28,266 nt of DNA, taken from NCBI GenBank assembly GCA_000310025.1, contig FN649741.1, forward strand, positions 1,482,915 to 1,511,180, written 5' to 3'. This document shows positions 21,001-26,423 of this stretch, piece after piece (the first letter of the stretch is position 1; each line of letters begins with the position of its first letter). The DNA comes from Ectocarpus siliculosus. Taxonomy: Eukaryota > Sar > Phaeophyceae > Ectocarpales > Ectocarpaceae. A program made the position numbers and the translations under genes. The notes below the pieces were generated by a model. It saw only the letters and a list, made by a program, of their open reading frames with translations. It did not search any database and had not been told where the DNA came from.

Positions 21001-23995
21001 TTGAGAGCCTGTCCCGCCACGACCGGGAGACACACACACAAACGTGGCAAAGCTTTATTCCATGGGGGCTGCCTTGGTAAGAAAGGTCCTCGCGAAGTTT
21101 CCAACAAGTGCATCGCAACGGATGCACGGGGTCCAGACGTACATCGACGAAAGATTCGTCTCGAGTTACAAACAACGCGGGTGAAAGACACAAGAGTTTG
21201 CGTACACACACCTGGATCACGGCCGTCGGGGGCTCCGGCAAATGAGGATGCCCCCCCCCAGCTTCAGCGAGAGACGCTCCGGAGCGCCGCTGGTTAGAGG
21301 TCATACCGGAACCGACCCTGCCAAATTACGGCAGCAAATATAGAGACAGGAAACATCAGATTTTCAGCTTCACGGGGGCGAAACGTGCATCGTTTGGACA
21401 AAAGGGGACAAGGGTGGTTTTCATTTGCATACAGAGAATGCGTCCTGGTGGGCCTTGTCTTCTTGTCTTCGCGAACCGGCAAATATGTCCAACTACCGTG
21501 CCGACCCAACAACAATGGCGGTCAGTAGGGGGGTTAGCGAAGGTCGTCGTACCTCTACCCGTTGACCTTCGACGACCACCGACTGCACAAAACCAATATT
21601 TTGCCCGCAGAAAAGTGGAGTCACCTGACAAGACACCTGCGTCGCTCACCTCGCAAGGAGCATGTTCCTGACGGTACCGCTCGTCGTACTGCCATCCCCC
21701 CCCCCCTCCACTCCTCCGCCGTTCGACTTCCTTCGGCGCCGCGCAGCCCTCAACAGCGCCGCCTCCACCGTGGTGCCGTTGTCGAACGCCTCCAGCCCGT
21801 CGTTCAGGAGGAGAACGTCCACCCCGCCGTCGACCCCCCCCGCCCGCTCGCCACCCCCCGCCGCCACCGCTGCCACCCCGGGCAACGCTCCCATCGCCAC
21901 CAGCCCGACCACACCCACCCCTCGCTGTATGAAGACCGGTCGGTCATCGCCGTCTTCGTCGTGGACGCCGCCGCCGATTACCTCATCTTGTTGCTCGCAG
22001 CCGCCGCTGCTGCCGCTGCCGCTGCTGCCGCTGCTGCTGCTGCCCTTGGGCAGCAGCCAGAGAGTACCGTCCCCGATGTCGATGTAGACTGCCGCCTCTT
22101 CGGCCCCGAGGTCGTTGCGGATGCGTTCCGAGAGCGACGAGAAGACGGACAAGGCTGTGGGGTTGCGCTGGAGGGAGCCGAGCCTGTGGGCGAAGCAAAG
22201 GCCAGGCACACAGCAGACAACAGAGAACGGCAAGCGGATATGGGACTCCTTACTGTTCTTCCACGGAGCGTGCAATGGTGCTGAGTCCAATAGCACGAGA
22301 ACAGAAACCAATGCAGCAAGTAATTGCTGCGCACGGACGGACGGATACAGACAGCAGTGTCCCAACAAGTTTTCTGTGCGAGGAAAGCTCCCAAAAAAGC
22401 ACCGCTCCTTCTTCGCGTGACTCGCGCGTACAACTTGTCTTCCCGAGAAATACTGTAGAGCATACGTCTGCTTACTGTAGACACACGGTTTACACAAATG
22501 CCATGGCAGCATCGTCCAGCGACAACCCCCTCACCCATACCCGTTGTCTGTTTCCTTAGACTTGACCCTCGAGCGCCTCATGGTGCGCTGCTTGCAGACT
22601 ACGCCATACGCGGCAGGCAACGCCATACGCGGCAGGCAGCGGTCGGCCGCACAAGGCAGAGAGAGGCGCGTCTGTGGCTACTCAAAAGGTAGAGAGAGGA
22701 AGGCGTCTTTGGTTGTAGTTTACTCACATGTCACCGACGATGAAGCCGAGCTCGGCCCTCAGCCAAGAGGCCTCAGCGGAGGCATCATCCAGCTGGGCTT
22801 GCTTCCGTACGAGAGCCCCGCGCATCGATCTTCCCGACTCCCGTTGCCTCTTGCACATCGATCGCAGCTCTGTCGAGGAGAGAGAGCGGAGGGGTTGGAG
22901 AAACGTGGACAACGGGTCGGTCGAGCGAGTGGAACGGTGTCATTGAAGCTGAAGTTTCCACCGGAAGGCGAGGTCGTCGTTAGGTGGGCAACTCGAGTGA
23001 TCCAACTTCTCGACCGTCTTCCCCTCTACTCTGTCCCGTGTGTAGACTGCTGTGTGTAGCCTCCCGAAGAGGTAACACACCCCCTTGGACCGATTTTTCA
23101 GGGCTCGGTTACTCCACGACGAACAAGATGCCAAAATCAATCGATGCATTTCGGAAAGACCTCGACGAGACGGTTCCAGTGCAGTCCAGTGCTGCCATTT
23201 TCGGCGCCGTCAATGATTTCGCTGCAGGATTGTATTAGAGCTTTGAAAGAGATGGATTCGTTGTGTCGTGATTCAAAAAAAAAAAAAAAGTGCACTGGGG
23301 GTGTGGTATCTTACGCACAATCAAAGTTCAAATCCATCTCGCCTCTGGATGACCGCGTAGCTAGAGATACGAGCATACGACGCAAACCGATCGGGAGCAT
23401 CCTTCGCATTTCCAGCAACACACAGCAATGCATTGCGAAGCAAAGCACCCGGTGTGTCGATGGCATCAACCAACGTACGGTGCGCACCTGCTAGATGGGA
23501 TAGAAGCGCCGGCACCGCCTCGCTGTTGGGCACGGGGGGAAGCACCGCTGACGAGGTAGACCAAGACGACCGCAGGGAAGCTGCAACTCCGGCAAGCCCT
23601 CGGTCGACAGCGGCGGAGCTGCAGCTGACTCGGAGCTCATTGTCGTGCGCCGCCGTGGCCGAGTACTGGTGTTGGTGCCGCACAGACGAAGTCGATGATC
23701 CTGCCGTAGGTGCTGCTACCTCCTGCTTCGCAGCGAACGGTTCTTCAGCATCATCCCGGTCGCTGCCGCCGCTCATCGAAGACCTGCTCCTGCTGGTGCT
23801 CCTGCTGACGCCTCCTCGCCGAGGAGGGTACTCCCACCTGTCGCCCCTTCCATCGTGGAAGCCTTGTCGGTGGCGGTATCCCAGGCGAGGGTTGTTACCG
23901 TTTGCGTCGGTGGTGTTGTTGCCGGTTCGAACGGGGCTCTCCCCGGCTGTGCGGAACGGCAGCGGCGATTCTCTTCGAGAGCCAGGGCGCAGCAT
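2424..23995 (-). CDS. Giant multi-GAF / SFI1-type W-repeat coiled-coil protein (ten-exon model)
   Basis: The proposed exons, in transcript order, are 23995-23371, 22869-22728, 22183-21650, 21072-18153, 17688-17486, 17157-16254, 15113-14389, 14025-13863, 7157-5367 and 4121-2424. They sum to 9,705 nt, an open frame of about 3,234 aa, with phases agreeing at every junction. Domain order is: a Ser/Arg-rich N-terminus; GAF1 (~265-500); GAF2 (~526-754); GAF3 (~933-1163); a coiled coil (~1166-1248); about 15 tryptophan repeats of SFI1 type (~1250-2075); GAF4 (~2250-2460); GAF5 (~2533-2686); and a low-complexity tail with a C-terminal leucine-rich coiled coil. GAF domains bind small ligands such as cyclic nucleotides. 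SFI1 repeats form a long helix that binds centrin at spindle-pole or basal bodies. No kinase, phosphodiesterase or cyclase domain is visible. Likely role (inference): a ligand-responsive centrin scaffold. Less certain: the E1/E2 and E3/E4 junctions, the E4 donor, and whether the 7.2-2.4 kb part is a separate gene. Confidence 0.72.
3321..3380. repeat. 15-bp coding minisatellite, four perfect copies
   Basis: The 15-base unit GCTAGCGCTGCTGCC is repeated four times without change and is flanked by partial copies. On the coding (minus) strand it encodes the pentapeptide series G-S-S-A-S in the low-complexity tail of the giant protein. Because the unit is a multiple of three, copy-number change keeps the frame. 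Confidence 0.9.
4122..5366 (-). other. Intron between exons 9 and 10
   Basis: The 1,245-bp interval has a GTATGT donor and a pyrimidine-rich tract before the CACTAG acceptor. Open frames inside (for example 4827-5279 minus and 4306-4785 plus) have no recognisable domain. A 13-base direct duplication (ATGTCAGTTGTCT) lies near 4371-4396. Confidence 0.65.
5367..7157 (-). CDS. Giant gene exon 9 (GAF4 and most of GAF5)
   Basis: Exactly 597 codons, phase 0 to phase 0. The acceptor is TTGCGTGTCTCAAG. A ~140-aa low-complexity Ser/Gly/Pro/Thr stretch precedes GAF4 (TFGLLSASLFEVVG, MAVRVAAVRAG, STVLCIPVMLQ, VEVVGVLRAARSG, then FAGDDARALSAFSGQLALAM). A basic helix and GAF5 follow (LWRSVAGIAARALGCERVDL, SWLCVPVLSL, VTVCCAVNKKNGRSFGDVDE). 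The last motif fits NKXnFX3DE, the signature of cyclic-nucleotide-binding GAF domains. The donor is GAG-GTATGT. Confidence 0.75.
7216..7814 (-). repeat. Left (3') LTR candidate
   Basis: It shares a long near-collinear match with 12815-13629, including the exact block GTCGACCAATCACACGCGTT and a duplicated GTTCTCGAACTTGC. The ends can be read as TG...CA. Relative to the right copy it lacks ~200 bases and has a (TG)n tract at 7706-7723 in their place. Boundaries are uncertain by about 20 bases. Confidence 0.65.
7815..7826 (-). other. Possible polypurine tract of the Copia element
   Basis: On the minus strand the bases immediately before the left LTR read ATCGAGGGGTCG, a short G-rich purine run where the plus-strand primer is expected. 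The match is weak because of the terminal TC. Confidence 0.35.
8279..8753 (-). pseudogene. Copia RNase H fragment
   Basis: Two consecutive frames encode the RNase H region. The first has HALQYLRGTPDLPI, then FADASFGANPDNRMSN and LISFGAKTQSLTAQST. The second has ITVHHVPTPAMLADIATKHL, the usual C-terminal motif. An in-frame stop at 8483-8481, after KEAVSL, interrupts them. The stop after KDFGC at 8279 is probably the natural end of pol. Confidence 0.85.
8836..9770 (-). pseudogene. Copia reverse transcriptase fragments
   Basis: Recognisable pieces occur in different frames. KYKKILGTRFVFKRKADRRF, VRLVVQGHVQEIGIDY and TPVCRIGSVPTLLAIA are in one. QSDPCVYIH lies in another. DAVDDILISGKDLALVADL and LILGMEVTLVVSQKGYVKSI are in a third. 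The catalytic Asp-Asp pair survives within VDDILI, but a frameshift separates it from the upstream CVYIH, and a TAG at 9384-9382 follows EHGWPVW. The enzyme cannot be made from this copy. Confidence 0.88.
10183..11240 (-). pseudogene. Copia integrase fragments
   Basis: The pre-integrase segment near 11230-11110 reads GHLNFRSLELLRKKEG and MSPCDNCSI, retaining the CxxC half of the zinc motif. A frameshift leads to TPPAKGGFRYVSKFTDAFTR, the start of the integrase core. After another frameshift, near 10780, the C-terminal half continues with LWGELVLTAVYLSNRLPHTA, YFKMYGKEADLSNLRVVG and KLCGFRQDSKAYRIYNPATD, typical of Copia integrase. The region 10182-9770 is the divergent linker to reverse transcriptase. 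Confidence 0.85.
11373..12046 (-). pseudogene. Copia gag remnant and aspartic protease
   Basis: The probable gag start is the ATG at 12046 (MGDNSLSDNTTNLANTIRGL), continuing KKPDGRNAAEFKNWMKRLLY. Within about 50 residues the frame degenerates. By ~11750 the sequence is already protease (ATLLVDIGATESMLDDRLIP). A normal Copia gag has a few hundred residues and a zinc knuckle, so most of gag has been deleted. The protease active-site triplet reads D-I-G rather than D-[ST]-G, a probably inactivating change. Confidence 0.75.
12184..12430. repeat. Imperfect tandem repeats in the Copia leader
   Basis: A unit of about 63-71 bases recurs roughly four times. Phasing anchors AGGAATACGG or AGGACTACGG fall at 12205, 12276, 12339 and 12407. 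Each is accompanied by GCTCCTGTTACC-like and TTCCTCGCGGATGG-like segments, some of them diverged. The array lies in the 5' leader between the right LTR and the gag remnant. Confidence 0.8.
12796..12809 (-). other. Possible primer-binding site matching an initiator-tRNA anticodon arm
   Basis: The minus strand reads AGGTTATGAGCCTC a few bases after the right LTR end. Its complement, GGCTCATAACC, matches the conserved initiator-methionine tRNA anticodon loop and part of its stem. Priming by a cleaved half of this tRNA is established for Drosophila copia and yeast Ty5. The spacing from the LTR end (about 5-14 bases) depends on the exact boundary. Confidence 0.4.
12815..13629 (-). repeat. Right (5') LTR candidate
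   Basis: This is the partner of 7216-7814 but longer. It contains an additional segment at 13307-13514 and an extra ~20 bases near 13020-13040. In sense orientation it precedes the gag remnant by ~770 bases of leader. Ends TG...CA are possible but not certain. Confidence 0.65.
13863..14025 (-). CDS. Giant gene exon 8 (last SFI1-type repeats)
   Basis: The acceptor is a long T-rich tract ending TTTTTCAG. The exon encodes RVQEAFVSGNQAVAVLRWRA and GVRKGWKAWRDR, two W-repeats. The donor is GTGAGC, leaving a phase-0 end. The following intron, 13862-7158, is about 6.7 kb because it holds the Copia element. Splicing to exon 9 gives WKAWRDR-VHQNRVAARRK, which continues a basic helix and supports the junction. 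Confidence 0.75.
14389..15113 (-). CDS. Giant gene exon 7 (densest SFI1-type repeat block)
   Basis: The exon begins after a pyrimidine-rich acceptor ending CACCCAG. It opens with coiled coil (ALREQKADEHSRERSARAF), followed by five evenly spaced W-repeats: ALRCWGNRARR, CLGSWREEARR, AIAVWKEAYRG, GLERWRRAALG and ALRRWSGHAQG. The GTAAGC donor falls inside the codon for the final Met. Long antisense frames over this exon are shadows of its GC-rich codon use. Confidence 0.78.
15190..16075. repeat. Pair of TACCGA/TCGGTA-rich repeat blocks in the exon 6-7 intron
   Basis: Blocks at about 15190-15415 and 15935-16075 are saturated with TACCGA, TCGGTA and GGTAGGGTA. They share a perfect 27-base match (15293-15319 with 15951-15977) and several shorter ones. 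The outer edges are inverted relative to each other: 15193-15213 and 16050-16070 match as reverse complements at about 20 of 21 positions. The spacer is AT-rich, with the palindrome CTATAGCTATAG near 15522-15533. This could be one non-autonomous element with subterminal repeats or two insertions. Confidence 0.65.
16254..17157 (-). CDS. Giant gene exon 6 (linker, SFI1-type repeats, coiled coil)
   Basis: After completing the split repeat (RWRGVIVPQAQ) the exon has a ~140-aa Gly/Ser/Pro linker. Two W-repeats follow (ALRLLSAWRRAAATE and GLSRWRVGARAVRAKEE), then a long Ala/Glu/Arg coiled coil (EKLATEREKELRLEKAAGEE). The donor is a strong GAG-GTACGT, leaving a phase-0 junction with exon 7. Reading through that donor, the open frame continues ~115 codons but runs into the TACCGA-type repeats, so that extension is intronic. 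Confidence 0.75.
17203..17218. repeat. Poly-G/C run in the exon 5-6 intron
   Basis: A run of 16 G on the plus strand (C on the coding strand) lies ~45 bases upstream of the exon 6 acceptor. It may serve as part of the pyrimidine tract. Its exact length is doubtful, as for all long homopolymers here. Confidence 0.7.
17486..17688 (-). CDS. Giant gene exon 5 (SFI1-type repeats)
   Basis: This 203-nt exon encodes ELSRAEARAQLLSERV, then the repeat VRSACRAWLGLAQQM, the helix LAELWRRRQALK and the start of another repeat, SALTRW. The acceptor is GACTCCTCTGTCAG. The donor GTGGGG splits an Arg codon, and splicing to exon 6 rebuilds SALTRWRG, a complete W-[RK] repeat core. Confidence 0.7.
18028..18055. 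repeat. (GA)n microsatellite in the exon 4-5 intron
   Basis: About 14 AG dinucleotides on the plus strand lie within the 17689-18152 intron. No gene is visible in this intron on either strand. Confidence 0.9.
18153..21072 (-). CDS. Giant gene exon 4 (end of GAF1, GAF2, GAF3, coiled coil, first W-repeats)
   Basis: The largest exon. It begins with the end of GAF1 (GQALNKQVAPERFTEGDA), which has an NK...F...D signature. GAF2 follows, with classic motifs GLHGVAVSTGRA, SDPLYDREPDVREGF and LARSVLCAPLLE, and ends AFAEGDEALAEAFARDL. After a ~170-aa Gly/Ser/Arg linker comes GAF3 (AVLLLLDRATGRL, DVARRALASGKALL, IFCVPVCGSAERTHGVLQLF, then VVTDSVGLALGWCEAL). An Ala/Glu/Arg coiled coil leads into W-repeats ALVAWREASRR, ALREWRSRTLA, AVGTWTKNVAR and CFCVWRVAARD. 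The start is 21072 on phase grounds; 21008 has an alternative acceptor but the wrong phase. The end at 18153 uses a GTGATG donor matching the phase of exon 5. GTATTC near 18200 is another candidate but has the wrong phase. Confidence 0.7.
21073..21649 (-). other. Intron between exons 3 and 4, with an unresolved junction
   Basis: The interval splits GAF1. The donor GTGAGC at exon 3 is strong, but the exon 4 acceptor is ambiguous. A possible 30-nt exon flanked by TTGTGCAG and GTACGA lies near 21543-21572 and would encode SVVVEGQRVE in one frame. That resembles the strand-turn-strand just before the GAF C-terminus, but its phase does not fit the neighbouring exons as drawn. Confidence 0.45.
21650..22183 (-). 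CDS. Giant gene exon 3 (N-terminal part of GAF1)
   Basis: It encodes the start of a GAF fold: helix ALSVFSSLSERIRNDLGAEE, strand AAVYIDIGDGTLWLL, a Ser/Gly-rich insertion, then strands around GVGVVGLVAMG and VDVLLLNDG. The acceptor CCCACAG is preceded by a pyrimidine-rich tract and the donor is GTGAGC. The rest of the domain lies in exon 4. Confidence 0.65.
22184..22727 (-). other. Intron between exons 2 and 3
   Basis: A 544-bp intron with a GTGAGT donor and CCCACAG acceptor. It contains a perfect tandem duplication of a 19-base unit at 22602-22639 (CGCCATACGCGGCAGGCAA, second copy changed only at its end). No gene is seen inside. Confidence 0.65.
22728..22869 (-). CDS. Giant gene exon 2 (short helical exon)
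   Basis: This 142-nt exon encodes a charged helix (LRSMCKRQRESGRSM, then LDDASAEASWLRAELG) that probably continues a coiled coil. The acceptor is a pyrimidine-rich tract ending CCTCGACAG, and the donor is a textbook GTGAGT at 22727-22722. The two bases left at its end join the first base of exon 3 to form ATG. Confidence 0.65.
22870..23370 (-). other. Intron between exons 1 and 2
   Basis: About 500 bp ending in a strong pyrimidine tract (CTCTCTCTCCTCGACAG on the minus strand). It holds a 13-base A run near 23277-23289 and no recognisable coding segment. A small missed exon remains possible because the exon 1 donor is weak. Confidence 0.45.
23371..23995 (-). CDS. Giant gene exon 1 (N-terminus)
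   Basis: The frame opens at the ATG at 23995 (MLRPGSRRESPLPF). It is rich in Arg, Ser and Gly (SRSTSRSRSSMSGG) and then becomes helical and leucine-rich (SEAVPALLSHLAGAHRTLV). The low end is my least certain boundary. A donor-like GTATCT at 23370-23365 gives the phase needed for exon 2. A better-looking GTAAGA donor lies further on, near 23310, but after an in-frame stop. An additional upstream exon cannot be excluded. I recognise no domain. Confidence 0.5.
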
Positions 23996-24231
23996 CACCC
24001 TCCGGGGCCAGGAATGCAGAGCCCCTCTTCGCTTCTGTGTCTATCTTAAGCAGCCGCTTTAGTGGAAAGGCATAGCTGTGAGTTTGCCTAGTGCAACCCA
24101 GTGACAGCACGAGCAATTGACAGCAGTTTGAGAGCTAGCCAGGGGGCTCCGCGGTATCCGTACGTTTGAAAATCAATCAGGATTGTCGTTCTTCTCTCTA
24201 TTGACACTGCACGCGGCTGCAGCTCTGGTCC
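23996..24231. promoter_or_regulatory. Shared upstream region of two divergent genes
   Basis: Only ~236 bp separates the proposed start codon of the giant minus-strand gene (23995) from that of the plus-strand FKBP gene (24232). If both starts are right, the 5' untranslated regions and promoters must overlap or abut here. No TATA box or repeated operator-like motif stands out. A short TTCTTCTCTCT tract lies at about 24189-24199. Confidence 0.5.
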
Positions 24232-26163
24232 ATGGCGGACGAGGGCCAGGGGGAAGACGATTCCAATTCTTCTGGGTGCTCGTACGTGACGTTGACCCCT
24301 GGGTGAGGCACGTCTTATGCTTCGTGGAATCTTGGTTTGAGACCGACCTTCGTCCATTTGCATCACTGCCAACGACCGCTCTTTGTTTGCGATCTTTGGA
24401 TCCGGTACACACATAAAATCTACACCCACCGAAAGTGTGATGCTGAGTATTTCAGCAAGAAGTCCAGTCTATGTGCACCACTTTTACTTAGGTACACCAC
24501 CCACTGCCATCTCGATGTGCATTTTCGTCCTGAAGCGTTCACCAGCGGCGCGCGACCGTCCACTCCCGAGGTTGTGTCAACACGACAGCCATGCTGATGA
24601 CGAATGGAAGAGCGCGATAGATCAAAGTGACAACAATAATTGAACTTGAATTGGTGTCGCCTGTGCTCAACATCTTTCCACACTAACGGGTGATACGCGT
24701 GTTGCCTACTGCCTTCGGGGGGTGGTGCTACGGTATCCAGCGATGCAACCCACTTCCCAGGCAAGGGGTACACAGTGAGCGTCCACTACGTCGGAAAGGT
24801 CAGCCTATATACGCTGGAATCTGCAGCTTCAGTCCTTATTTAGCCTAGACTGCGTTGTTTCTTTCTGTACCACCAGAAGACAGAGCGGATGGGGTCGCTT
24901 GTGTTCCCCGTCCCCTGCTCGACGCGCTAATGAACACAGGTAATAAATTCAGTAGCATAAACTTGGGCCGGGCAGGGCATGTCACCATCGCTCCGCTCGC
25001 CAAGGACAGTGGACGCAATGCATTTACTACCACGAATCAATGCATTTCGGATGCTGAGGCAGCTACTGCTCCCGGTCACACACGACAAATATGCGCGTTG
25101 ACTTGCATACACCAGCAAAGATCATGCCGGTTTGGTACTCTCTACATAGCGATCTGCGCGTGTGGCAACCACAGTGCCACTTCTCGCTGACCGTGAGTAT
25201 TTAGGTTGATGTCGTCAAAGCAACCCCCGCCCCGATTCCCCCCGTCGAAATCTCCCGAAGTTGGAAACAGACCATTCAGTTTTTGATTCAAGCCATGCGA
25301 GACACGCACCCCTCCAGTGCAAGATCGGGCTTGGACAACTCATCAGAGGTGAGAGGTACAGTCATGTGTGTATGATTGGCACAAACTTGGACATCTTTGA
25401 TGGAGCAGATTGAAAGCTCCATAACCTCAACCCAATAGTGGACTCGAACAGCGCGGTTTGCTCACCGGTGTTGAACCCCCTCCCCTCAGAACATGTTTCT
25501 GTACACATTATACATGTACATGTAGATGGCGCAAGGACGAATGATGAGCCTCTGGCTCGCTTGGAGTATACAAGCCGGCAGCAGCACAAGCAAGCACCTA
25601 CCTGTAAGATTCAGCGCACACGATAGTTCATTCATATGTGATACATTCGTTGTCGTCTGGGCTTACCTTTTCTCTCTCTCTTTCTCTCGCTCTCTCTCTC
25701 GCTCTCGGCTCTCGGGGCGCATATCTTGCGGCTGCGACAATATCAAACATCTACTCATCTCAGGGTGGGAAGAGGTTCTCCCCAAGGTGCGTACGTGCTT
25801 TTACAAGCCAAACAAGGACTAAGCCATCATCGCACTAAGTACCAAGCTAACGTGTGCGAGCGTGTACGTTCCCTTTGAGTCGCTACTCCTCTGAAACAAG
25901 GCAAGCTTCAAGTATTTAGTCTAGACCGGCTCCCAACTACACATAACTGCAGGTGTATATATGAGATTTCACGGTGCCATGCAGGGGGGTCGTTTCTACA
26001 CGTGAAGGACAGATAACATTGGTTTGTATCCACGGGAACGAAACCGACTTTGTTCATAAATCGCTCGCGTATTGTCAGGCGTCTGTGAGTGCGTGTGTTC
26101 TCAACCCCTCCCCCCCCCCTCCCGGGCTTTCTCTCTTATCTCTCTCTTATCTCTCTGCCTGTC

Positions 26164-26223
<60 letters not shown>

Positions 26224-26423
26224 TCCTCTCTCTCCTCTCTCTCCTCTCCCTCCCTCTGTCTCTATCTGAATCTTCTCTCTCCTTGCAGATGAGCGTTCAC
26301 CAGAAGATACGGTTGACCGTACCGCCAGACTACGGGTACGGGATGAACGGCTACCCTCCGATAGTGCCGGCGAACGCCACCTTGATCTACGAGTTGGAAC
26401 TCTTGGGGTTCGCTGCGCCATAG
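24232..26423 (+). CDS. FKBP-type peptidyl-prolyl cis-trans isomerase, single domain, 124 aa
   Basis: Five exons: 24232-24302, 24741-24798, 25261-25348, 25764-25786 and 26289-26423. All junctions are GT-AG and in phase, giving 375 nt including TAG. An acidic N-terminus (MADEGQGEDD) precedes a complete FK506-binding domain: VTLTPGDATHFPGKG, SVHYVGKLETD, VFDSSHARH, IGLGQLIRGWEE, MSVHQKIRLTVPPDYGYG, VPANATLIYELELL. Its length matches cytosolic FKBP12 (108 aa) plus a short extension; there is no signal peptide or TPR domain. By FKBP12 numbering, pocket residues Tyr26, Phe36, Asp37, Ile56, Trp59 and Tyr82 are kept. Phe46 becomes Leu, Phe48 Cys, Val55 Leu, His87 Tyr and Phe99 Tyr. Family role: prolyl isomerisation and chaperoning. 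A CACTAAC branch-like site precedes exon 2. Exon 4 is only 23 nt. Confidence 0.95.
25670..25708. repeat. Pyrimidine-rich CT tract in FKBP intron 3
   Basis: An interrupted run of CT/TTCTCTCG units lies ~55 bases upstream of the tiny exon 4 (25764-25786). It may help the spliceosome define that exon. Confidence 0.7.
26168..26219. repeat. (CT)n microsatellite in FKBP intron 4
   Basis: About 25 uninterrupted CT dinucleotides are followed by CTC-rich variants up to the acceptor CTCCTTGCAG at 26288. The tract forms an unusually long polypyrimidine region (~160 bases) in front of the last exon. Confidence 0.92.
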
